From Desmodesmus armatus (Eukaryota > Chlorophyta > Chlorophyceae > Sphaeropleales > Scenedesmaceae): a DNA stretch of 64,000 bases. The position numbers were made by a program, and so were the translations under genes. Shown in pieces: positions 36,559 through 47,173 of this stretch. A model generated the notes under the pieces. It saw nothing but the letters and a program-made list of their open reading frames with translations. It did no database searches and had not been told where the DNA came from. The stretch spans positions 55,395 to 119,394 of the forward strand of contig VIIQ02000660.1 in NCBI GenBank assembly GCA_007449985.2. The letters are read 5' to 3'. Within the stretch, counting starts at the first letter, position 1. Every line of letters starts with the position of its first letter.

Positions 36559-39500
36559 ATGCAAAGTCAGATGCAGTTGCAGGGCAGTGCTTGCAGTCCC
36601 AGCAGCAATGCACGCGTGGGAAGTTATCGGTCACGTCAGACGCGTCTGTATGCCGTAGCCAAGCTCGCTACCAGGCGGTCAGCAGCACCAGCAAAGGTAG
36701 GGTGCCTGGTGACCACAGACCCACCCCCAGCTAGAAGCCATAAATGCTGATTCCACACGAGCAGCAACAAACTATATGCTACTCCAACGCTCGAACAACG
36801 CAATTGAACAGCAGCTGTGCTCCGTTGGTGTGTCTGTGCAGCGTGTGCAGGATGCTGAGCAGCAGATAGCTCAGATTCTGGGCAGTGTCAAGGGAAGGGG
36901 CAGCTCTGGGCTGGATCAGCTGCAGCTGGTTGAGCTGAATGCCACGATTGAGCTGCTGGAGAAAGATGGAGGTGTGCCAGGTAGGTGAATTGTCTCGTGC
37001 TGACACATTAGGGAATGCTTCCCCCTCCCCGGGCCCCCCACACACACACACACACACGCACGCCGCTGCAGCAGTGCAACTGCAATGGGTAGGAGGAGCC
37101 ATTGTGTAAGGAGGGTGAGGTTGCACCTTGGGGTGAGCGACTGTGCAGCAGGTGGTGTTGGTGGGCACCAGGGCTTTTCATGCCCTTGGGTCGGAAAGGT
37201 TTGCCCGTTCAGTCCCCCATTTTTTGAAAGGGGCGGCCCCCGTTTTGCCCTGGCCCACCCTCTGTTTTGAAAGGGATGCCCGTTTGACCCCTCAGGTTTT
37301 GAAAGGTATGGCAGAACTGGCTGCCAGCCTGTGCTAGCGCTGCTACGGGCGTGTATCGGTGGCAATTGAGGCTATCACAGCTCCGTTTGAGCACAGCTGC
37401 GGCCAGACTGGTCTCTCGTCTGTTCACAATGCCCCCCGAGAGCCCTTTGACAGGGTCTTCTCAGAAGACTCATGTGTCCCACCCACAAGTCCACTGCACC
37501 TGCAAGGACGTTCGTTCTGGCCGTGCTGATCCTTGCACACACATACCTCATGGCATTTTGCTGCTGTCACCGCCTCCAACGTTCTGGCTAGCAACGACGT
37601 TCTGTTGGAGCCGCCAGTATCATCACTCACTAACACACTCTGACAGTTGGGGTCACTGTCACAACTGTGGACAATGGCAAAGGCCCCGCAGGGGATTTTG
37701 GCAGGAAAGTGGCCATTTTGATGGCAAAAAACATGCCAATTTCAACGGTTTGCCCGTTTTGGTCTCCAAAATGTGGACGGGGTCACCCCGTTCTGGTCTG
37801 TGCCAAACCTTGGATTTGACCGGGTTGCCCGTACTGGGCTGCTCAATTTGGCCGCGATTTGACCCCTCAGAGGTCGTTTTGAACGGGAAACCGTACGGGC
37901 TGAAAAGCCCTGGTGTGCACCCCTGTGCCCACCTAGGCTAGGTGGGCACTTGGGGTGTGGGGGTTGAGGTGTTTGCACAGCAGTCGCTGTTTGTTAGTGT
38001 CAAGGGCAGGGGCAGCTTTGGGCTGGATCAGTTGCAGCTGGTCGAGCTGAATGCAGCATTTGAGCTGCTGGAGAAGGATGGCGGTGTGCCAGGTGGGTGA
38101 TATGTCTTGTGCTGGCATCAGGCAACAGAGTTGCCCCCCCCCCCCCCCCACACACACACACACGCGCACGCCGCTGCAGCAGTGCGATTGCAATGGGCAG
38201 GAGGAGCCATTATGTCAGAAGGGTGAGGTTGCACCCTAGGGTGAGCGGCTGTGCAGCAAGAGTTGGGCACTGAAGGTGGGGGTTGAGGGGTTAGCACTGC
38301 AATATCTGTTTGTCAGGTGGGTGACTGTGCGTGTGGTGGACATAGTAAGAAGGTCAAACAGCCACATAGCAGCCATAACATAGCTCTTGAATCCAGAGGT
38401 GGGCTGGGCAAGCCAGTTTCATCAGATGCCATGAGGGCAGGAGAAGTGCAAGGAGCAGAGTAGGTTGCAGACGTAGAAACCGGGTAGGCATGCAGGGGGG
38501 GGGGGGGAGATGAGCAAAGCAGCAAGGCCAGGGAGGAGGGAGGACAGCTGATAGGTTGGGGGTGGGTTGGTTGAGGGTAGGTAGGGAGCTGGGGGTTGAC
38601 GATAGGGGAAAGGCATGTGCACATGTTGAAGTGCAGGCACAGATGCATGGCGGATGCAGCAGCACCAGCAGAGGAAGCAGGGCTAGCGCCAGCAGCAAGC
38701 TGCGAGGTGTATTCAGCAGGATTGCACTTTCAGGGCAGTCACTGCATTCCAGCAGCAGCAGCAGCAGCAGCAGCTGACAGATGTAAGTCACATGATATCA
38801 CAGGGCTTCTCACCCTCCCCTTCCCTACCTTCTCATCCTGTTGGTGTGCTGCTGATCTGCACCCTATCCCTGCTGGGCAGTACGCCCCCAAGCTGCACAC
38901 CTGCACCATCACCTTTCCTGCTGTCCGTTGCTGCTGCTGCTGCTGCTGCTATTGCTGCTGCTGCAGACCCCACCACATTGGAGCAGATAGATGGTCGCTG
39001 GAAGCTGCTGTACACATCACGCCCAGGAACAGCCTCACCCATACAGGTGGGGGTCGACACCTTGCTTTGGATTATTGGGGGCGGGGGGTGGGGGAATTCT
39101 GCTGTGTTGACAGTCGACTTGCATCCGCCCAGGAACAGCCTTGCCCATACAGGTGGGGGTTTGGCACTTGGGGGGGGGGGGGGGGGGCAAACCACGGGGG
39201 GGGGGGGGGGGAGTCCAGTGTACACAAGGAACCTGCTAAGAAAACGCGTAGTGATGTTGCTGACTGTGGGGTGGGGCCGGGGGGGACTTCCTCTGTGTTG
39301 ACACTTGCAATCCGTTCAGGAACAGCCTTACCCATACAGGTGGGGGGTTGACACTTTCTTTTGGGTTACTGGCCCCCCCGGGGGGGGGGGGGGGGAGACT
39401 CCCCCTGTGTTGAAACTTGACTTGCAATCATTCAGCAGGGCAGCCCGAGTGCATGTCAAAAGGATGGCTTGTACAGTACCTTGATGTGAGGAAAACCCTA

Positions 39501-40899
39501 GACACCCATTCAAGTGCTGTAGCATTCCCTTCCTACCCCAACACACACACCCCACCCTCCCACCACCTGCTGTGTCCCCCCCCCCCCGCCCCAACCATGC
39601 CACTGTTGACCCTGCAGCGCACATCTGTTGGTGTAGAGGCGTTCAAGCCAACAGGAACATCCAGCAACACCTGCGCTAACACGCTCTATCACCATCCTCC
39701 GCCCCCTTTCTTGAGCATTGTTGCCTCTTTTTTGAGTTCCCCTTGCAGCGCACGTTTGTGGGTGTTGAGGCGTTCAAGGTGTTTCAGGAGGTGCTGCTGC
39801 AGCCACCACTGATGTGGCATATGGGTTACTTCTGCATTTTCTCAGCATTGGGACCCCCCACACCAAAACAAGCAATGCATAGAGACCTCTTCTCGCCTAT
39901 CACCCACCGTTCGCCTTGCCACCTTCTGCTGCTTCACCCCCCCCCTTACACCCGCCCACACACCACCCCGCTGTTTCTCCTTGCAGCGCACGTTTGTGGG
40001 TGTTGAGGCATTCAAGGTGTTTCAGGAGGTGCTGCTGCAGCCACCTGGAGCACCCATCAGTGACTGATGTGGCGTCAGGGCTATTGCTTCATTGTCTGAA
40101 CACCACAAATCCCACGCACCCAAGCAGGTGCTGCACCTCCCCTTTCTTCCCCCTTCAACCACTCGTCCACCCTGTACACACCCTCTGACCATGTGCTGTC
40201 TCACCCCCCCCTTCTGATGTTTACCGTGCAGCGCACGTTTGTTGGTGTTGAGGTGTTCAAGGTGTTCAAGCCAACAAGAACATCCAGCAACACCTGCGCT
40301 AGCATGCTCTATCACCATCCTCCACCCCCGTTCTTGCGCACTGTTGCCTCTTTTTGTGTTCCCCTTGCAGCGCACGTTTGTTGGTGTAGAGGCGTTCAAG
40401 GTGTTTCAGGAGGTGCTGCTGCAGCCAGATGAGCCCCGTGTGTGCAACGTGGTGGAGTTTGGAACAAACATCGGCTACCTAAGGGTAAGTGGCATGGTAA
40501 AGCATAGCATACCACAGCATGGCATGACTGTTTGTGCTGCTTCTGACACCCTCGCCACACCCTCGCCGTATACCCTTACACTCTTCGCATTGCGTCCTTG
40601 CTTGGCACATTCTCTGGCCTTTCAGGTGTGCTCTTGATGGTTCTTCTTCACAAAACATAATTCTGGGGCAGGCAAGCATGCAGCTGGACTGAATGCAGTG
40701 CAGTGCAGTAGCGCATGTTGCAAGCATGTTTCGGAGTTCAGCGATGCGTTGTGAAGGTGCCTTGATGCATGTACATCCATAATCTGTTGGACATTGGTAG
40801 TTGATGTTGGTGTCATTGTTTGTTGCTGTTTCTCTGCTATCAGGTTGAGGCTGAGGCCAGCATAGAGAGCAAACCCCTGCCTGGCTTCACACCAAGGTG

Positions 40900-40951
<52 letters not shown>

Positions 40952-43394
40952 GCAGCAGCAGCAGCAGCGGCAGCAGCAACGTCTGGCAGCAGGGGCAGCA
41001 AGGCTGAACTGTGGGGTGGGGGGCATGCTGGGTGATTTCTCAGGCCATTTGCAGCTGAATTTGCAGGTGCATTTCAGTTGCCGCGGCATCAAGGGAGAGA
41101 GGCGACCATTGGTTGGGTGTGAGGGTCAGCAAGTACTTGCACATCTCAACTTGATGGGCTGCTTTGAATTTTTTATGACACAATACCCGCTGTGTGTCCC
41201 CTTGGTGCATTTCATGTCTACAGGCAAGGTGCAGGCATCCCTCTGCTGGGCAAGAGCTCCAACTACCCCCCTGCCCGGCCCAACAGCCGTATCGACTTTG
41301 CATTTGACAGAGCTGCCTTCTACTTCAGCTTCCTGCCATTCACGATACCCTACCCAGTGCCCTTCAAGCTGCTTGGGGATGAACGCAAGGTGAGACAGGA
41401 GTGTGTTGGGATGTGTTAGGAGAGGGGGGGGGGTGAGGGTCATCAACAGTCCAACTAGTGTGCCTGGTGGTGGTGGTGGTAGTGGTGGTGGTGTGTGCGT
41501 GTGTGTGTGTGGGGGGGGGGGGCGACCATCTTTGAACCACCCCTTTCCTATTTGACTGGCGATGTCAATAGGAAGAGACCGACATTGCACTGTTTATCTT
41601 CTGCTGCTGTTGCTGCAGGGCTGGATTGACACCACCTACATGAACCCTGAGGGCACATTCCGCCTGGCACGTGGCAATAAAGGCACACTGTTCATACGTG
41701 AGTATGGCCCACAACAGCCGCAGTTCGATCTAGCTGAACTAATTCTGCTTTCTTGCTTCTTTTCTTTTTTTACTGTTTGGGGGACAAGACCCTGCCAGCT
41801 GGTAGCCGCATGTGTCAAGTGACAGCTGCCGTGTGTTACGTGTGCTCGCCTACAGCTTGCTAGCTAGCGGGAGTCCGTTCCCTAGTGAACATACAGCATG
41901 CCAGCTCTCCCACCAGCAGGTTTGGCTGTCTGCATGCACATGTGATGTCACACATGCTGGGTTGCATGTCTCTCCCTGCATGCGCCTTATGCGTGTCTGT
42001 ACCTCTACTACAAGGGATGGGCTCCAATGGCAGTCTTGCGGTTCGATACACTTTCCACCCCGTGCAGGGATGGGGTGCCGCAGGAAGGTCGGTTGGGCAT
42101 GGGTGGGTTAGGGCTCAATCAAACCCTAAATTCATGACTCTTTCTTTGGATGCGTGCAGTGAGCAAGGATGTGCCCTTGAAGGCACAGCTGATGTCAGCC
42201 ATCCAGGAGCAGGACGATGACAAGGTGAGACACACACCCATTTTTGCCAAGCAGCAGCAGCAGCAGCAGTGTGATGTGAGCAGCTTGATCACCATCGTCA
42301 CACTTCAGCACACACACGTCACATGCTGTCCTATACACCATCACTAGGATAAGCGTTGGAAGCATGCTCGATCTACAAGTGTAGCCCACACCGTGCACAC
42401 TATGTCATGTACTGACATGTACTGACGTGTCCTTGCTGTTGCAGATCATGTCGGTCGTCAGCTTGCTCGAGCAGGAGAACCCCACCCCTCAGCCAGCACG
42501 CTCCCCGCTGGTCAGCGGCACGTGGCGGTTGGTGTGGAGTCAACAGGCAGAGGATGCAAGCCCACTGCAGAAGTGGGGCAGCGCGCAAGCACGGTGAGCA
42601 CACCAAATGCTGTAGACACGTGCACGTCAGGCCTTTGTGTATGGAGACAAGTAGCCACATTGCCAGTGCGGACCAGATAGACAGCTTCTGGAGGTGTTAG
42701 GTGACTGTACGATTTTCTGAAGGGCGACCTTCTGCAGGAGTGGGGCAGCGTTCATGTGCACCGAGCAGTCGCACGGTGCTTGCAGCAGGCAGTTGGGCTT
42801 TGATGTATGCAGGCAACCAGCAGCACCGGTAGGGTGGTGCAGGGAGACAGCTTCTGGGGGTGTTAGTGACCAGGCCCAAGTCCCAGATCCACACAGTGCT
42901 CACAGTTTGGCAGCGTAGTGCAGTTAGTGATTGACTGATTGTGTGCAACTGCTGTTTGCAGGAACTACCAAGTGATAGATGCTGAGGAGGGTACACTTGA
43001 GAATGTGGTGGACCTAGGGATTAGCCAGGTGAGGTTTAGCCACCGTCACAATTGACCCAGCGTGTCCCAGCTCAGTAACAGTAATAGTAACAGTTATGTG
43101 ACGTCGAAGCATAAACGCAGATGGGGTATCGGCAACACCAACAGCAACACGGTTTGTTCCATGGTGTACCTGCAGGTGCGGGCGCAAGCCACATGCGAAG
43201 CTATCAGTGACACCCGCACAGATGTCAACATCAACGGTGCTGGCGTGCGGCTTGTGGGGCCCCTCAAGGTGCCATTGGGTATCAAGGGCACTGGCTATGT
43301 TGACTGGCTGTACTTGGATGAGACCCTGAGGGTCACAAGGGGGTCGAAAGGCAGCTTGTTTGTGCATGTGCGGGACGATGACGCACATGTATGA
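36559..43394 (+). CDS. Plastid-lipid-associated protein with two PAP/fibrillin domains (PAP12/FBN10-like), 419 aa
   Basis: Eleven exons: 36559-36696, 36851-36980, 38967-39046, 40371-40484, 40844-40896, 41224-41389, 41619-41697, 42160-42224, 42445-42593, 42962-43028, 43176-43394. They sum to 1,260 nt in consistent phase. Exon 1 is a basic, Ser/Arg-rich plastid transit peptide. The first PAP domain runs from IDGRWKLLYTSRPGTASPIQ through FAFDRAAFYFSFLPFTIPYP to GWIDTTYMNPEGTFRLARGN. The second runs from LVSGTWRLVWSQQ to YVDWLYLDETLRVTRGSKG. Arabidopsis PAP12 (which I recall as FBN10, ~409 aa) has the same two-domain layout. Fibrillins bind lipids in plastoglobules or thylakoids; this subgroup is poorly characterised. 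An alternative exon 2 start at 36842 adds three codons. Several introns carry duplicated junctions and a hAT-like insertion. Confidence 0.92.
37169..37912. mobile_element. Non-autonomous hAT-like element, 744 bp, in fibrillin intron 2
   Basis: The ends are inverted (CAGGGCTTTTCA at 37169 and TGAAAAGCCCTG ending at 37912), with imperfect similarity extending ~40 bp inward. The flanking octamers GTGGGCAC (37161-37168) and GTGTGCAC (37913-37920) match at 7 of 8 positions, as expected for an ageing hAT target duplication. No transposase frame is present. Confidence 0.7.
37998..38266 (+). repeat. Duplicate of fibrillin exon 2 (3' part) and following intron
   Basis: Collinear with 36889-37155, including the coding segment LDQLQLVELNA, the donor (CCAG|GTGGGTG), a CA repeat and a conserved downstream block. 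The copy lacks the exon's 5' part. The nearest acceptor (TTGTTAG) would read out of frame after exon 1 or 2, while exon 2 to exon 3 joins perfectly without it. It is therefore a pseudo-exon. Confidence 0.8.
39047..40370 (+). repeat. Fibrillin intron 3 built from repeated splice-junction segments
   Basis: The exon 3 end plus donor (AGGAACAGCC..ACCCATACAG|GTGGGGG) recurs at 39126-39152 and 39313-39339, with a remnant near 39420. The acceptor plus exon 4 start (GCAG|CGCAC..TTGGTGT) occurs at 39618, 39749, 39987 and 40232 before the authentic copy at 40371. Only the last copy continues into a full exon with a donor. Long G runs (~39171-39187, ~39198-39211, ~39380-39395) lie between donor copies. 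Confidence 0.85.
40904..40980. repeat. (CAG)n repeat just inside fibrillin intron 5
   Basis: About 25 CAG triplets with four CGG/CAG interruptions start eight bases after the donor AAG|GTGGGC (40896/40897). If the intron were retained it would be read as poly-alanine. Confidence 0.9.
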
Positions 43395-43439
43395 TGGAGG
43401 TTTGTGTAGTAGAAAGCAGGGCGTTCATGTGTTTGTGTT

Positions 43440-43505
43440 GGAGAGTTGTGAGAGAGAGTGTTGGAGAGTTGTGAGAGAGAGCGGAAGAGAGGGAGAGAGA
43501 GAGTA
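43440..43505. repeat. GA-rich imperfect repeat in the fibrillin 3' region
   Basis: Two copies of GTTGGAGAGTTGTGAGAGAGAG followed by GA-rich sequence, 45-110 bases after the fibrillin stop codon, probably in its 3' UTR. Confidence 0.6.
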
Positions 43506-43953
43506 TGTGAATGTGCGATGGTGAGCGGTCAGTGAGTGTGTTTGTTGGAGGCAGCAGCACCGTGTGCGCATGTGCCCTTGAAGTGGGGTGTGTGAGGGGT
43601 ATTCGGTGTACTTGATTGACAGCGTCAGCGTTCGCACGTCGAGTGTTTTCAAGGGAGTTGCTTGACAGAGTCAGCGTGCGCACACATTGAGTGTTTGCAG
43701 AAAGTTGCTGAGTGGTTTTTTGTGCACAGCACTTGCCAAGTGCAGTGCATGTGCGTGAAAATGTGTTGCTGTTTTGCCAAAGTAGATGAGCGGGGTGTGG
43801 TTGTCCACATTGAACCTCCGCCAACCTGCTTGTATCATATTTCTTGCTGCACAGCAAGTCATGTGATAAGTGGCATGACTATCACCTGTGTACTCGCCGT
43901 TGCAAGGCGCGAGCAACTCAGGCTATCCTTTGTGACCTTTTGGCAGGGCAGAA

Positions 43954-43958
43954 TGTAA
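43954..43958 (+). promoter_or_regulatory. Candidate TGTAA polyadenylation signal
   Basis: TGTAA, the usual chlorophyte poly(A) signal, is the first I noticed downstream of the fibrillin stop, at ~560 bases. The distance is long but within the range of algal 3' UTRs. Confidence 0.3.
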
Positions 43959-46900
43959 GGCCTACTGCAACTGTGCAAAACATCCCCAAACATGCAGAGT
44001 GAGCACCCTTTGCATCTTGCGCTGTTGCACTCAGTCAGTTACAGAGCAGAAAGCCAAGCACCCTCTGCTCACTGGTCAGCACATCCTGTGTGCCCAAGCC
44101 GAGCATGGCTTGTTGCAACAAAATACATATGAACAGAGGGCAACACGATCGGGAATCACTCATAATGATGAGGCTCCTGGCCCAGGAGACTAGACAGTGG
44201 CCCCTGTTGATAACAATTACTGCTGTTACCAGGGCAGCCTGCACACCAACAGATAGCAGCTATAGGCCAGCGACAGGACTGCACTCGCCCTTGTCGCTTT
44301 GATCACGAGAAACCCGCCTGCAGGCTGCCGCTCGGAGCTGTGGGGTGGTGCAAACAGAACCAGTTGCAACACTGCCTCCCACCTTGCAGGCAATACAACT
44401 ATGCCGAAAAGAGAAGCCGCAGAGGACTCACAGGGCAGACAACACCATTCAGGACCAACACTGCCCTCCCTAGAGAGCCCGGTCAGGAACAAGTATGTTC
44501 AACCCCACCCACAAGCAAGAGTGTGGGTGGGTTCATGACTCGTCTGCGGCAAATCGATTTGATGCTGCACAGCTGCTCAGCTGCTCAGCAACCACCCAAT
44601 AGCTGTGTGGACATGCACGGAGCCAGTTGCCGGAACGGAGCCTCCTCTCAGCTTGCCAAAACACAACTTACCCACACGAGAAGCAGGCCGCCTTCATTCC
44701 AAAGGACAAACAAGCACCCCTCCGGGCTGATTCTGCCCTGCTCATACATTTGGCAAGCTCCACACCACCACTTTATGCCACAAACTCCAGCAAGAGTATG
44801 GGGTCACCAATCCCCAACACGGAACTGCATGTAAGCAAGCCAAAAACCAGCCAGACTACCCCAACGTCCTAGGACTGCACTCGCCCTTGTCGCTTTGATC
44901 ACGAGAAACCCGCCTGCAGGCTGCCGCTCGGAGCTGTGGGGTGGTGCAAACAGAACCAGTTGCAACACTGCCTCCCACCTTGCAGGCAATACAACTATGC
45001 GTATCCTGCACACAGTGCACCTGTAATGCCCCATGAGCCTCGTTGGCTCCCTACGGGGTGTTCAGGCTCAGCCTGAACCATGTAACAGTAACAGTAATGC
45101 AACACCATGCAGTCCTGTGGCACTTTGCTAGGGTTTTGTCAAAACCCTAATCCCTAAACCCATGACAGGAGGAGGCTCCAGTTGTGCTCATGCGTCAGCT
45201 GTGAGCCCATACTGCATTGGGTGTTGTGGTGATTGTTGTCAGGGCCTTTTTAGAGACCGGCAGCCACAAAAAGGCTTGAGGCCACACCCTACTTGACACT
45301 GTGCGGCTCTGGCCGGCAGGTGCTTCTGCTGCTTCAACCACTCCAGAACACAGCCACAGCAGTTGCACACCCAATCTGCAACAAACTCTGGTGCAGAGGA
45401 CCGGTGCAGGCCGCCGTTGAAAGCTACCATCACCACCATGGTGATCCACCATCACATCACCATCCAATAGCGATGTACCCTGGCAGGGCCCCTTGCTTTT
45501 GAAGGGGACAAGGGACAGAAACATGCGGTATGAAATCGACACCCCACAGCAATTCGTCCACCTCACATGACATGAGCCAACAATTTAGCAACCTGGCAGC
45601 TTGTGGCAAGGCGCGATGCTGATAAAAACCATGCATCCTACCAACACGCACAAAGCCAACCATGGACAGCCTGTTGTGAAGTACATACCATGCTAGAATA
45701 CGGCCGATCCGTTCCCAAAGCCCTCCCTCACACTTTGCATGCAGCCAGGTGCCCACAACGGCGCCAGGCAACCACCATGTTTGCTGCAAAATGCAAGTAT
45801 TGCCTGGCTGCCAAACACGGGGTGTTGCTGCAACACAGGAAACCCCACAAACATTCCAACAGACACCATGGCCAATCACAAGAAGCACGCCATGTGGCAT
45901 TAGGTGTATTCATCCCAATACAAGCCCTCCCCACCATTCTCAAACACATGGACAGCATCAGTGTCGCCCCGCCGATGCTTATTTTGAAGTCAAAACCCAG
46001 CGCTGTGATGTAAGGCGGCTGCAGCTCTTCACAGCAAGCACTGCCACAGCAACCACACAAGCAACCTGTGCCTGCCCACCAAAGGTATGCATCGGCGTAC
46101 AGCTGTACTGAAGCTGTTTCTGCACTGCACATAGTCACAAGTGAAGGGCTACTGTGAGCGCATGTGCACTACAGAGGCAATTACCATGCAAGGTCCACTC
46201 CCACCCACATGCATCCACAACCGCAGGCCAACATGCAACATGCATGTGCTGAGATGTTGACGGACCCCACACCTCGGTTGGGAAGGCACATGCCAGGCCA
46301 ACACGCAACGCAATAAAAATGCGCATGCCTTGACCGAAATCTGCGGTGTTGAGCATCCCATGACGGCTAGCCGTAAATGCACGCCAAAACCCGCCTGCCA
46401 CCTTGATTGCTCTCAACTGCCGCCAGCAGACACCCCACCTGGGTTAGGCAAGGCACATGCCTTGGCGCCGCAATCTGCAGGGATGAATACCACATGACAG
46501 CTGAAGCCGCAAATGCGCGCCAAAACCTGCCTGCAAGCTTCATTGCTCCCAACTGCCGCAGTGCAAGTGTCTGACCCCCAAGCAGGTTAGCAAAGAAAGC
46601 AAGGCGCCACGTGCAGAAGCATGCAGGCCTCCCCACACCACCCCACACAGACGAGTGACCGCAGTCTCAAACACACAAGCACCAATGCAGCCATCACACA
46701 AGCGACAAGCGCGGCAGTTTTGATAACACACCAGCAATCAGCACCCAGTCCCTGACCACAACACCACACGTGTTTTGGCCAGGTTCATTGCTGATGCAGC
46801 AGCAAAGCAGCCTTGGTACAAGACAAGCAAGACACAACCAGGCGACCAGAAACTCAGGAGACTAGCGATCCTGAGCCAGTGCAGCCCTCAAAACAACAGC

Positions 46901-47173
46901 ACAATACTTGAAGTAGCTAACATGAGTAACATGTCGGGCACATACGGTTTGAGCAATTCAATCGGACATCGCCCCTGATCCACATGCAGATCATGCTGCT
47001 TGGAACGGCAAGGTCCCACCACACCCTCTCACAAATTGCAAAACCGCAAACGTCTCCCACATAAATTTTGATCAGCAGCTGTTGCACCAGGTGCCAAGGT
47101 GCTGAGCTTCCAACAGCAAGCTCCAAAAACACATCGATCACATCTTCTAACCCAGACCCAGACCTAGCGGCTG
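43959..47173. other. Gene-free stretch with old repeat copies
   Basis: No gene is supported. It contains two identical ~129-bp direct repeats (44275-44403 and 44872-45000). Around 44636-44740 and from ~46200 to 47170 it shows diverged similarity to the spacer of the 6.2-kb array (for example GGCGCC..AATCTGCAGG). It also holds an internal ~130-bp tandem duplication (~46335-46450 and 46470-46590). It looks like an older, decaying array unit. Confidence 0.5.
44275..45000. repeat. Pair of identical 129-bp direct repeats
   Basis: 44275-44403 and 44872-45000 read the same base for base, from GGACTGCACTCGCCC to ATACAACTATGC, 597 bp apart. They do not start TG or end CA and show no target duplication, so they are not obvious LTRs. 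Confidence 0.8.

Noticed and set aside
40622..41092. Frame with a long cysteine run and its poly-alanine counterpart
   Set aside because: Both are readings of the intronic CAG repeat next to fibrillin exon 5; the exon model skips it.
44275..45000. The 129-bp direct repeats as LTRs of a small element
   Set aside because: No TG...CA ends, no primer site or target duplication; the interior resembles old array spacer.
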